Below, piece by piece: positions 46,824-54,671 of a stretch of 64,000 bases of DNA. The notes beneath the pieces are model-generated. The model worked only from the letters and a program-made list of their open reading frames with translations. It did no database searches and was not told where the DNA came from. The DNA comes from Bacteroidia bacterium (GTDB lineage: Bacteria > Bacteroidota > Bacteroidia > Flavobacteriales > Flavobacteriaceae). Both the position numbers and the translations under genes were made by a program. The stretch's first letter is position 1, and each line of letters starts with the position of its first letter. The DNA lies in the NCBI GenBank assembly GCA_030431055.1, contig JAUIJA010000004.1, positions 1-64,000 on the forward strand, in the 5' to 3' direction.

Positions 46824-49058
46824 TTATATCTTGAAGAAGTTTTGAATTAACTTTTTATCACCTACTACCCAAACAATGTCATTTTTACCTAAAATCAAAT
46901 TAGATTCGGGGTTTAATACTCTACGACCGTTATGTTCAATTCCTACGATTAATCCTTTCGTTTTTTCTCGTAATCCAGATTCTCTAATTGTTTTTCCTTC
47001 AAACCAATGGTTTTCAATTTCAAATTGTTGTAAAACTATTTCAGTCTCATCGTTATTTATTATTTCTTGTTTATGAATATTTAAAAAATCAGAAAAAATT
47101 TGAACTTGTTCATCTGTTCCAATAATACTAATTTCATCATTAGGAAAGAGTTTTTCAGTTTTATTTGGTACATAAATGTGTAAATCACCTCTTTTAATAT
47201 AAGCAATATTAATTCCTATAATTTCTCGCAACTTTATTTCTTCAAGAGTTTTTCCAACAAAATCAGACTCAGCGCTTATAACAAAATTTGCCATATGCCC
47301 GTCCCAAGGAGATAAATTATTTCTATTAATTTTCTTAATAGTATTTTCTCTTTGATTAAAGTTTGTAATAAATCGATCTTCAATTTTATGATATAAATAG
47401 TTAATCCTTTTTGGAAATAACATCATTATTATAATTGAAACAACAAAGGCCAGTAAGGCAATTCCTGGAGAAAAGAAATTGTTTAGCATCATTCCAATAA
47501 AAAACAAAGCAATTGCAATACGTAATAGAACTAAAACAATTATAGGTCCATAATATTTTTTGTTTTTTAATAGCTCTTTAACCTCTTCAGTAGCAATTCT
47601 TTTTAAGGATAAAGCCCATAAAAAAGGAGCTAATACAATTAGTGTGAGAAGCGCAGCTAGCATATTACCATAAGGAATATCTATCATTAATGGCAATAGA
47701 AAATTCTTAGAAATTAAAATAATAGCAAAGACTATTATAGAAAACAGGATTACTTGAAATAAATAAGCACGTAAAACTATTCGCCAAGTACTAACGGTTT
47801 TTATTGCCTGAGAATTGGCACTGTATAATTCAATTTTTTTAATCCACTTTTTAGGTAATTGTCTTTCAATAAAATTAGCAGTTGGTGTCGAAAATTTTAT
47901 CATAAACGGAGTTGTAAATGTTGTTACTGCTGATACTGCTACAACAATAGGGTATAAAAAATCACTTGTTACGTTTAAGGAAGAGCCTAACGTTGCAATA
48001 ATAAAAGAAAATTCACCTATTTGCGATAAACTCATACCAGTTTGTATAGATTCTTTTAGAGGTTGCCCCGATAACAATGTCCCAATTGTAGAACTGATTG
48101 ATTGTCCGAATATTGTGATTAATGTTAAGATCATAACAGGAAATGCATACTCAACTAAAGTATCGGGGTTAATTAGCATACCTACTGATACAAAAAAAAT
48201 AGCGCCAAATAAATCTTTAACTGGTTTTACTAAATGTTCAATGTGTTCAGCTTCATTAGTTTCAGCAATAATTGAACCCATTATAAAAGCTCCTAATGCA
48301 GGTGAAAAACCTACGTTTGCAGCAAAAATTACCATTAACAAACACAATGCTAATGAAATAATAAGTAGCATTTCATCTGTAAATAATTGTTTCAATTTTC
48401 GCAATAAAGTGGGTATAAAGAAAATACCTGATATAAACCAAATCGATAAGAAAAAGAATAATTTTAGTAATGACATAATAAGCTCACCACCCGAAAATTG
48501 TTGGCTTACAGCTATGGTCGATAATAAAACCATCATTAAAATAGCAACAATATCTTGTACGATAAGAGCTCCAATAACGTTGCCAGCAAATTTTTGTGCT
48601 TTTACACCTAATTCATCAAAGGCTTTTAAAATAATTGTGGTGGACGATATGGATAAAATAACACCTAAAAATATACAATTCATATTTTCCCAACCCATAA
48701 ACTTTCCTGCATAATAGCCTAAAATAAACATGGTGAAGATTTGGGTTAAAGCTGTAATTGAAGCAGTTCCTCCAACTTTTAAGAGTTTTTTGAAGCTGAA
48801 CTCTAAACCTAAACTAAAAAGTAAAATAATTACACCTATTTCTGCCCAAACTTCAATACTATGATGGTCTTGTACTGTGGGAAAGAAATTAAAGTTAGTA
48901 CTGGCCAAAAAACCGGCTACTAAATAACCTAAAACTAATGGTTGTTTTAGTTTTCTAAAAACAAGTACCGCTATAGCTGCGGTAACGAGTATTAAACCTA
49001 AATCGGTAATTAAATTAGGTAAATGAACAGTACTACTAGAGAATAGTGAAAATAGCAT
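46824..49058 (-). CDS. CPA2-family cation:proton antiporter with two RCK_C domains
   Basis: The 744-residue protein has about 12 membrane segments forming a Na/H exchanger domain (PLVLGYLVAGFLAS, LLFSLGLEFSFKKLLKVGG, GALIVQDIVAI). Further hydrophobic segments follow (about 400-540), then two C-terminal TrkA-C/RCK_C domains (FVGKTLEEIKLREIIGINI and FEGKTIRESGLREKTKGLIV). No RCK_N NAD-binding domain is present. It resembles KefB/GerN-type potassium or sodium antiporters. Confidence 0.92.
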   Translation of the reverse strand: MLFSLFSSSTVHLPNLITDLGLILVTAAIAVLVFRKLKQPLVLGYLVAGFLASTNFNFFPTVQDHHSIEVWAEIGVIILLFSLGLEFSFKKLLKVGGTASITALTQIFTMFILGYYAGKFMGWENMNCIFLGVILSISSTTIILKAFDELGVKAQKFAGNVIGALIVQDIVAILMMVLLSTIAVSQQFSGGELIMSLLKLFFFLSIWFISGIFFIPTLLRKLKQLFTDEMLLIISLALCLLMVIFAANVGFSPALGAFIMGSIIAETNEAEHIEHLVKPVKDLFGAIFFVSVGMLINPDTLVEYAFPVMILTLITIFGQSISSTIGTLLSGQPLKESIQTGMSLSQIGEFSFIIATLGSSLNVTSDFLYPIVVAVSAVTTFTTPFMIKFSTPTANFIERQLPKKWIKKIELYSANSQAIKTVSTWRIVLRAYLFQVILFSIIVFAIILISKNFLLPLMIDIPYGNMLAALLTLIVLAPFLWALSLKRIATEEVKELLKNKKYYGPIIVLVLLRIAIALFFIGMMLNNFFSPGIALLAFVVSIIIMMLFPKRINYLYHKIEDRFITNFNQRENTIKKINRNNLSPWDGHMANFVISAESDFVGKTLEEIKLREIIGINIAYIKRGDLHIYVPNKTEKLFPNDEISIIGTDEQVQIFSDFLNIHKQEIINNDETEIVLQQFEIENHWFEGKTIRESGLREKTKGLIVGIEHNGRRVLNPESNLILGKNDIVWVVGDKKLIQNFFKI

Positions 49059-49132
49059 TTTTATTAGTTTAGGTTAAAAATACCAATTCGTTTATTATAC
49101 TACAACGCTTTCACTAAAAATTAACAGGATTT

Positions 49133-49639
49133 TTATTTTGTTCCAAAAACTTGTGCGACAAATATCTTTTTGTTGGTCCAATCGAGATGAAAACCAAAAC
49201 CTGTGTAGAAAAATTTCTTATTGCTCATTATTTTTAAGTGATTGGGCGAGTTTTTCCAGAGATTAAAAATTTTGAGGGCTAAAGCATCTAAATCGGTTTC
49301 AGTGTAGATTTTATCCTTTATTCCTGTGAAAAGTAAATTTTCCCCAACTAAAACAAAATCATTTCCTTTATAAAAATACACTCGGTCTTTAGGAAGCTTT
49401 TTGTTTGGGTCGCTTTGCTCGTGTGTTAGCGATTGTTTCTTCGCAATACAAATTGCGTGATCTTTTGCCGCTTTTTGTAAGATTACATCTTTTTCTAATT
49501 GCGTTACACGTAAAGACACTCTATAATCATTGATTAAGCTAAAAACTTTGCTTTCTAATTGTTCCAAATCAATTTTTCTGTCTTGACAGTAAGAAATACA
49601 ATTAGTTAAGAGAAAAAGGTATAAAATGAGGTTTTTCAT
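49133..49639 (-). CDS. CAP-domain (SCP/PR1-like) secreted protein
   Basis: The 168-residue protein has a signal peptide (ends NCISYCQ) and a CAP domain: LINDYRVSLRVTQLEKD, KAAKDHAICIAKKQSLTHEQ, VGENLLFTG, LWKNSPNHLKIM and FFYTGFGF. The His and Glu of the CAP cavity are conserved. Bacterial CAP proteins are extracellular and mostly without known activity. It lies 74 bases downstream of the antiporter start and is probably transcribed separately. Confidence 0.88.
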   Translation of the reverse strand: MKNLILYLFLLTNCISYCQDRKIDLEQLESKVFSLINDYRVSLRVTQLEKDVILQKAAKDHAICIAKKQSLTHEQSDPNKKLPKDRVYFYKGNDFVLVGENLLFTGIKDKIYTETDLDALALKIFNLWKNSPNHLKIMSNKKFFYTGFGFHLDWTNKKIFVAQVFGTK

Positions 49640-49796
49640 GATATGAAATTATCATATTTTGTACCAATAAAAAAGCGTTTAAAAAATAAAAAAAAAGGAT
49701 AATTAAAATCTTATCATAGAGAAAAAATGAAATTACTAATTCTAACTAATATAAATCAAAAATCATTTTCATAAAATTGCAGTTATAGACAGAATT

Positions 49797-50540
49797 TTAA
49801 ATCCATTTATTTTTAAAACCATCAATATATTCATTTATTTGTATTGAGAATTTTTCCTCGTTTATCTTTTCAATTTTTTCAAATCGTTCTATAATTTTTT
49901 TACATTGATTCCAAATTTGTATTAATTCGGAAATACTTGGTTTTAATAGAATCGAATTGTCAGGAGTATAATGTACAGTTTTATTTCTCAAGGAAAATAA
50001 ATTTGTTATCTCATTTAAATGTACTTTTTTACTAATTATTTCATCTTTAAATATGAAAATTAGTCTTTCCATAATTTTTGCTACCGAAATTCGCGAATAA
50101 CAAAAATCATCTATTATTCTTGATTGATATAAAAATAGTAAGTGTCTATTAGTAAGTGTTTCAATAAAAAAACCTAGATTATTTAAATGTCCCAAAATTT
50201 CAATCGAGTTAATTTTGTGGGTTATTTGATGTTTAATTACATATTTACGAGCCAATGTATTTGCATCTTGCCAAGCTTTTATGAAAGCATCTTGGGTTTC
50301 CTCAGAAAGTAGAATTCCTTCTTCTGATTGTAATAATTCTATAGTGTTATCTGAGAAAGTTGTTGTATTGAAAATTTCAATGTCTTTTTCATTTGGTTCT
50401 ATCTTGTCAAGTATCTTTGAATATATTAATGAAGCAGATTCAGATATTAATGTTTCATCTATATATTTAAAAGATTCATCTAAAAAGAATTTTGCTCCTT
50501 CAGCTAGTTTTCTATATGTTTCGACATCGTGTTTTTTCAT
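49797..50540 (-). CDS. Helical protein with HEPN-like RxxxxH motif, unknown function
   Basis: The 247-residue protein has no signal and is predicted to be all helical. Residues R185 to H190 (SLRNKTVHY) fit the R-x4-H pattern of HEPN nucleases, preceded by a helical face (NNLGFFIETLTNRHLLFL) as in the first HEPN helix. HEPN proteins are often RNases in defence or toxin-antitoxin systems. I see no partner nucleotidyltransferase. The base composition is more AT-rich than the neighbours, consistent with recent acquisition. The assignment rests on one motif. Confidence 0.5.
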   Translation of the reverse strand: MKKHDVETYRKLAEGAKFFLDESFKYIDETLISESASLIYSKILDKIEPNEKDIEIFNTTTFSDNTIELLQSEEGILLSEETQDAFIKAWQDANTLARKYVIKHQITHKINSIEILGHLNNLGFFIETLTNRHLLFLYQSRIIDDFCYSRISVAKIMERLIFIFKDEIISKKVHLNEITNLFSLRNKTVHYTPDNSILLKPSISELIQIWNQCKKIIERFEKIEKINEEKFSIQINEYIDGFKNKWI

Positions 50541-50592
50541 AAGCTTGTAACTAACTATTTTATGTAAGTAATTCTTTAATATTTCAAATATA

Positions 50593-50618
50593 AAAAATCC
50601 CGTCTTTCGACAGGATTT
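50593..50618 (-). terminator. Terminator of purB
   Basis: On the minus strand the stem AAATCCTGTC-GAAA-GACGGGATTTTTT ends in a T-run, 65 bases after the purB stop. It has one mismatch or bulge in the stem. Confidence 0.65.
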
Positions 50619-50682
50619 ATGTATAATAAAGTTTTTAACATTTAGATGTTATAAACACTGAACACTGCGACTGAACACTAAT

Positions 50683-52029
50683 CTAAATTCCCAAATAATT
50701 ACTTGGTGTAATTTGTTTCAATTCGTTTTTAATGTCTTCGTTTACATTTAAGGTTTCAATAAACGCATGAATCGATTCTTTATTAATAACAGAGTTGGTT
50801 CTCGTTAAATCTTTCAAGGCTTCATAAGGATTAGGATAGCCTTCACGACGTAAAATCGTTTGAATCGCTTCGGCAACAACAGCCCAATTTTTCTCTAAAT
50901 CTTCTGCAAATTTATCTTCGTTTAACAACAATTTGTTTAACCCTTTCAAAGTAGCTTCAAAAGCGATAATCGTATGTCCAAAAGGAACACCTACGTTACG
51001 TAAAACCGTACTATCGGTTAAATCACGTTGTAATCTCGAAATCGGTAATTTAGCCGATAAATGTTCGAAAATAGCATTCGCTATGCCTAAGTTTCCTTCT
51101 GAGTTTTCAAAATCAATTGGGTTTACTTTGTGTGGCATCGCACTCGAACCAATTTCTCCCGCTTTGATTTTTTGCTTGAAATAATCCATAGAAACATACG
51201 TCCAAATATCTCTATCTAAGTCAATTAAAATCGTATTGATTCGTTTTAAAGCATCGAAAAACGCTGCAAAATGGTCATAATGCTCAATTTGTGTTGTTGG
51301 GAAAGAATGGTGTAAGCCTAAACTTTCTTCTACGAATTTAGTTCCAAACGCTTTCCAATCGGTATTAGGATACGCAATTTTGTGCGCATTATAATTTCCA
51401 GTTGCACCACCAAATTTAGCCGCAAATGGCACGTTGAATAACAAACGCATTTGCTCTTCTAAACGCTCTACGAAAACCAAAATTTCTTTTCCTAAGCGAG
51501 TAGGAGAAGCTGGTTGTCCATGTGTTCTTGCTAACATTGGAACATCTTTCCATTCAATCGATAAATCTTTTAACTTTTGAATCACCGAAATTAAACTCGG
51601 CATATAAACATTCGTAAAAGCTTCTTTTGTAGAAAGTGGAATGGCTGTATTGTTAATATCTTGAGACGTTAACCCGAAATGGATAAACTCTTTGTATTGC
51701 TGTAAGTTTAACGCGTCGAACTTAGTTTTAATGAAATACTCAACGGCTTTTACATCGTGGTTGGTAGTTTTTTCTGTTTCTTTTATCCAAAGCGCATCTT
51801 CCGTTGAAAATTGCTCATACATTTTGCGCAATTCTGGAAAAATATTTTTGTCTACACCTGATAATTGAGGAACTCCCGCTTCGCAAAGTGCAATAAAGTA
51901 TTCTACTTCTACTAAAACACGATACTTAATTAAAGCTTCTTCTGAAAAATAAGGTGCTAAATTTTGAGTTTTACTACGATAACGACCATCAACTGGTGAA
52001 ATAGCATTAAGTTCTGTAAGTTGTTGCAT
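50683..52029 (-). CDS. purB: Adenylosuccinate lyase
   Basis: Starting at ATG (MQQLTELNAISPVDGRYRSK) gives 448 residues; the frame extends 30 bases upstream to a TTG that I do not choose. Fumarase-superfamily signature GSSAMPHKVNPIDFEN and TTNHDVKAVEYF identify it. It acts at two steps in purine synthesis (SAICAR to AICAR, and adenylosuccinate to AMP). A TAAATTTG -7 element lies 28 bases upstream. Confidence 0.97.
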   Translation of the reverse strand: MQQLTELNAISPVDGRYRSKTQNLAPYFSEEALIKYRVLVEVEYFIALCEAGVPQLSGVDKNIFPELRKMYEQFSTEDALWIKETEKTTNHDVKAVEYFIKTKFDALNLQQYKEFIHFGLTSQDINNTAIPLSTKEAFTNVYMPSLISVIQKLKDLSIEWKDVPMLARTHGQPASPTRLGKEILVFVERLEEQMRLLFNVPFAAKFGGATGNYNAHKIAYPNTDWKAFGTKFVEESLGLHHSFPTTQIEHYDHFAAFFDALKRINTILIDLDRDIWTYVSMDYFKQKIKAGEIGSSAMPHKVNPIDFENSEGNLGIANAIFEHLSAKLPISRLQRDLTDSTVLRNVGVPFGHTIIAFEATLKGLNKLLLNEDKFAEDLEKNWAVVAEAIQTILRREGYPNPYEALKDLTRTNSVINKESIHAFIETLNVNEDIKNELKQITPSNYLGI

Positions 52030-52056
52030 TGTTGTTGTGTTGTTTTTAAGAAAGTG

Positions 52057-52064
52057 CAAATTTA
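52057..52064 (-). promoter_or_regulatory. -7 element for purB
   Basis: On the minus strand TAAATTTG matches TAnnTTTG, 28 bases before the start. No -33 TTG at standard spacing was found. Confidence 0.5.
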
Positions 52065-52070
52065 GTGATT

Positions 52071-52100
52071 AGTTGTAAGTTATAAGTTATGAGTTATGAG
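52071..52100. repeat. Short tandem repeat, 7-bp unit
   Basis: AGTTGTA-AGTTATA-AGTTATG-AGTTATG-AG: four heptamers of AGTTATR type just upstream of the purB promoter. Confidence 0.8.
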
Positions 52101-52191
52101 TTTTTTGTTTTTAAACTCAATTTATTGTCATTTTGAACATTTGAAATTAAGAGGAACAAATGAAATTTGTGGTAAAATAAAAATCTCATAA

Positions 52192-52218
52192 AGATGCTTC
52201 GACAAGCTCAGTATGACA
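52192..52218. repeat. Degenerate copy of the AGATGCT...CAG.ATGACA repeat
   Basis: AGATGCTTCGACAAGCTCAG followed by TATGACA resembles the palindromic repeat at 33493-33520, but its arms no longer pair over the full length. It lies between purB and the sirtuin gene. Confidence 0.5.
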
Positions 52219-52233
52219 AACCAATTAAACAAA

Positions 52234-52917
52234 TCAACGAATCAACAAATCACGAAGCTTCTCCATTCCTTCAGTAGCAGAAAGTGAGATTACTTCAAGT
52301 GGATTCGGTAAATCGTAAATAGTCGCTGGTTTCGGGTCAATATAATACACTGGAATATGCGGTTTAGCATAATGCATTAATCCAGCTGCTGGATATACTT
52401 GTAATGAAGTTCCAATAACCACTAAAATATCAGCTTGTTCCACAACAGGAATCGAGCGTTCGATTTCGGGTACAGCTTCTCCAAACCAAACTATTGCCGG
52501 ACGTAATTGTTCGCCAAGCTTATTTTTATCGCCTAATTTCACATCATCTTCCCAGTGAATTAATTCATTTTCTGAATATTCACCACGAACTTTACGCAAT
52601 TCGCCATGTAAATGAATGATTTTTGTGCTTCCACCACGTTCGTGTAAATCGTCAACGTTTTGCGTAATAATATGAACATCAAAATGATTTTCTAATTCAC
52701 CTAAAATGGTATGAGCAGCATTAGGTTGTACTTCTTTAAGTTGAGCTCTTCGTTGGTTGTAAAAGTCTAAAACTAATTCCGGATTTTTGTTCCAACCTTG
52801 AGGTGAAGCCACTTCCATAACATCGTGTCCTTCCCATAAACCATCGGCATCTCGAAATGTTTTAATGCCACTTTCGGCGCTAATTCCGGCTCCAGATAAT
52901 ACGACTAGTTTTTTCAT
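52234..52917 (-). CDS. cobB: Sir2-family NAD-dependent protein deacylase
   Basis: The 227-residue sirtuin has the NAD site GAGISAESGIKTFRD, TQNVDDLHERGG and the catalytic His104 in HLHGEL. Y53 and R56 (FYNQRR) are the pair that in SIRT5-type class III sirtuins recognise succinyl or malonyl lysine. The protein contains no cysteine at all, so the four-Cys zinc site of most sirtuins is missing. It probably removes acyl groups from lysines of cytosolic enzymes. Confidence 0.92.
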   Translation of the reverse strand: MKKLVVLSGAGISAESGIKTFRDADGLWEGHDVMEVASPQGWNKNPELVLDFYNQRRAQLKEVQPNAAHTILGELENHFDVHIITQNVDDLHERGGSTKIIHLHGELRKVRGEYSENELIHWEDDVKLGDKNKLGEQLRPAIVWFGEAVPEIERSIPVVEQADILVVIGTSLQVYPAAGLMHYAKPHIPVYYIDPKPATIYDLPNPLEVISLSATEGMEKLRDLLIR

Positions 52918-53000
52918 TTGTAGCAGCTATTTTGCATTTCAGTTTGGTAATAGTCTAGCTATTCGACGTGTTTTTATTTTTGTTCTCGATACATTTTGTT

Positions 53001-53059
53001 CGTCACTTCGAGTTTTCGTAAGAAAGTATCGAGAAGCGAAAAAATCACTCGAACTGACG
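53001..53059. repeat. Inverted-repeat-bounded 60-bp element, copy 2
   Basis: It starts CGTCACTTCGAG, contains GTATCGAGAAG and ends CTCGAACTGACG, nearly the exact inverse of the start. It is the more symmetrical of two full copies. Extra sequence TGTTCTCGATACATTTTG just upstream (52981) looks like part of another copy. Confidence 0.72.
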
Positions 53060-53089
53060 TATAAAAGACGCCAATTTTCGACTTGAATA

Positions 53090-53863
53090 TTACTTATTCT
53101 TCTTTAGAATCTTATATTCTTCGTAACACGCGCTAATTGCATCTAAGATTTGCAAATCGTTAGCTGTTTTTATGAAATATTCAGAATAGTTACAGTTTTC
53201 TAGTATTAGTGGAATATCTTCTTTTCCAACTTCTAACAAAGCAGCCAATGTTTGTCGGTCGTATTTTGTAGCTAAAAGTTCTCTAATAGTATTGTCTTGC
53301 TTCATTTGCTTTAGCTTCCGCATTTGTTTTGGTCGTTTGCCAAAAATATTATACAAAGCATCAGCAGGATTGAAAATAGACTGAATTACTTTTCCAACAG
53401 CCGTTGGTGATTTATTTCCTACTTCGTAACCTGCATTTAATCCAGAAATACTATAACGGTATTGATCTTCAATAACAGGGATTAATTTTGTGTCAACTTC
53501 TACAAATCCAGTTAAATTGTATTTGTTTACGACAACCTCTTCAAGTGCATACGCTTTTTCGGTAATCGCAACTTTAGCTGTTTTGTTTTTAATCCAGTCG
53601 TTAGTAACTCGGACTTTAATAGTTTCAAAACCTAAATAAGAAAATAATAAGGTATCGTTAACTTTTGCGTTAAGTTCGAAAAAACCATTTCCGTCAGTAA
53701 CAGTTCCTTTTATTCTTGTCGTATTAATAACGTGAACATTATTGATAGGAAGTCGGGTTTCTACATTAACAACTGTTCCTTCAATGCGAGAAATAAGCGT
53801 ATCGTTTTGTGAAAATACAAAACTAGAAACCATTAAAAAAGCGAAAACTATAAAATATCTCAT
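53090..53863 (-). CDS. Secreted carboxypeptidase-like regulatory domain protein
   Basis: The 257-residue protein has a signal peptide (ends SSFVFSQ). A CarboxypepD_reg-like beta-sandwich (about 26-105: IEGTVVNVETRLPINNVHVI, GTVTDGNGFFELNAKVNDTL) is followed by a C-terminal region with YNLTGFVEVDTKLIPVIEDQ. The latter also occurs after this domain in other Flavobacterial proteins. It is probably a periplasmic or outer-membrane structural protein; its role is unknown. Confidence 0.82.
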   Translation of the reverse strand: MRYFIVFAFLMVSSFVFSQNDTLISRIEGTVVNVETRLPINNVHVINTTRIKGTVTDGNGFFELNAKVNDTLLFSYLGFETIKVRVTNDWIKNKTAKVAITEKAYALEEVVVNKYNLTGFVEVDTKLIPVIEDQYRYSISGLNAGYEVGNKSPTAVGKVIQSIFNPADALYNIFGKRPKQMRKLKQMKQDNTIRELLATKYDRQTLAALLEVGKEDIPLILENCNYSEYFIKTANDLQILDAISACYEEYKILKKNK

Positions 53864-53939
53864 AAAAGTAATATTGAATCAAAAATACAAATACTACTGA
53901 GATAAATTATAGTTTCTCGAATTTTTATAGGAAAATTAA

Positions 53940-54659
53940 CTAAAGCTTTATTCCATTTAAACCAGTAGCACAACCAAAAAAATATTTTTTATAATTTGCT
54001 TGAAGGCCATTTTTTTCAAAAATATCCTTCACTTTTTTGCAATCTTGAAAAGATTCGGTATAAATCCAAAGCATTTTATAGTCGTTTGGATTTCCTAGAA
54101 ATAGCTTTCCAAGAATAGGAATTACTTTAGAAAGGTAAAATTTATAAAAAGTAAGCAAAAGCTTATTTTTAGGTTTAGATATTTCAATAAAGCTAAATTT
54201 CCCATTCTGTTTTAATATTCGTTGAATTTGTTTAGCTAATAAATTAAGTTGTTCATCATTAAAAGTTTTTAATCCATAAGCACAGGTAAGGATATCAAAA
54301 TAATTATCAGGAAGGTTATTGTATAAAACGTCTTCTTCTAACAATAAGTGATTGTTTTTAAATAAGTTTTGTGCTTTAGTTTTAGAAGTTGTAATCATTT
54401 CATTAGAAAAATCTAATGCAGTTAAATTTGAATTTGGAAATTTATTTTTGAGATAATTCCAATTTTCTCCTAAACCAGATAATAAATCTACAACTTCTAA
54501 TTTTTGATTAGATGAATCAAGTTTATTGATGAATTGTTTTCGCCAGCGAATTGAAAACCCAAATGAAGTTATAAAGTTTGTTTTTTCATAAGAACCCGAC
54601 ATACTGTTAAATAAACTTTTAACGTAGTCGGGTTCATAAATGTTTTTAGATTTATTCAA
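53940..54659 (-). CDS. Class I SAM-dependent methyltransferase (UbiE/MenG-like)
   Basis: The 239-residue protein has motif I VVDLLSGLGENWNYLKN, the acidic residue region LTALDFSNEM, and YFDILTCAYGLKTFNDEQ, as in UbiE/COQ5-type methyltransferases. The GNPNDYKMLWIYTESFQDC segment is typical of the quinone-methyltransferase C-terminus. The exact substrate is uncertain and a second, standard MenG is likely elsewhere. It follows the DEAD-box gene by 12 bases and is probably co-transcribed. Confidence 0.85.
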   Translation of the reverse strand: MNKSKNIYEPDYVKSLFNSMSGSYEKTNFITSFGFSIRWRKQFINKLDSSNQKLEVVDLLSGLGENWNYLKNKFPNSNLTALDFSNEMITTSKTKAQNLFKNNHLLLEEDVLYNNLPDNYFDILTCAYGLKTFNDEQLNLLAKQIQRILKQNGKFSFIEISKPKNKLLLTFYKFYLSKVIPILGKLFLGNPNDYKMLWIYTESFQDCKKVKDIFEKNGLQANYKKYFFGCATGLNGIKL

Positions 54660-54671
54660 ATCTATATTTTA

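Noticed and set aside
47815..48714. A 299-residue open frame on the plus strand
   Set aside because: It is antisense to the membrane domain of the antiporter gene, has no recognisable domain and looks like a codon-use shadow.
52071..52100. CRISPR-like repeats
   Set aside because: Units are only 7 bp, contiguous and without spacers. No cas genes are present in the window.
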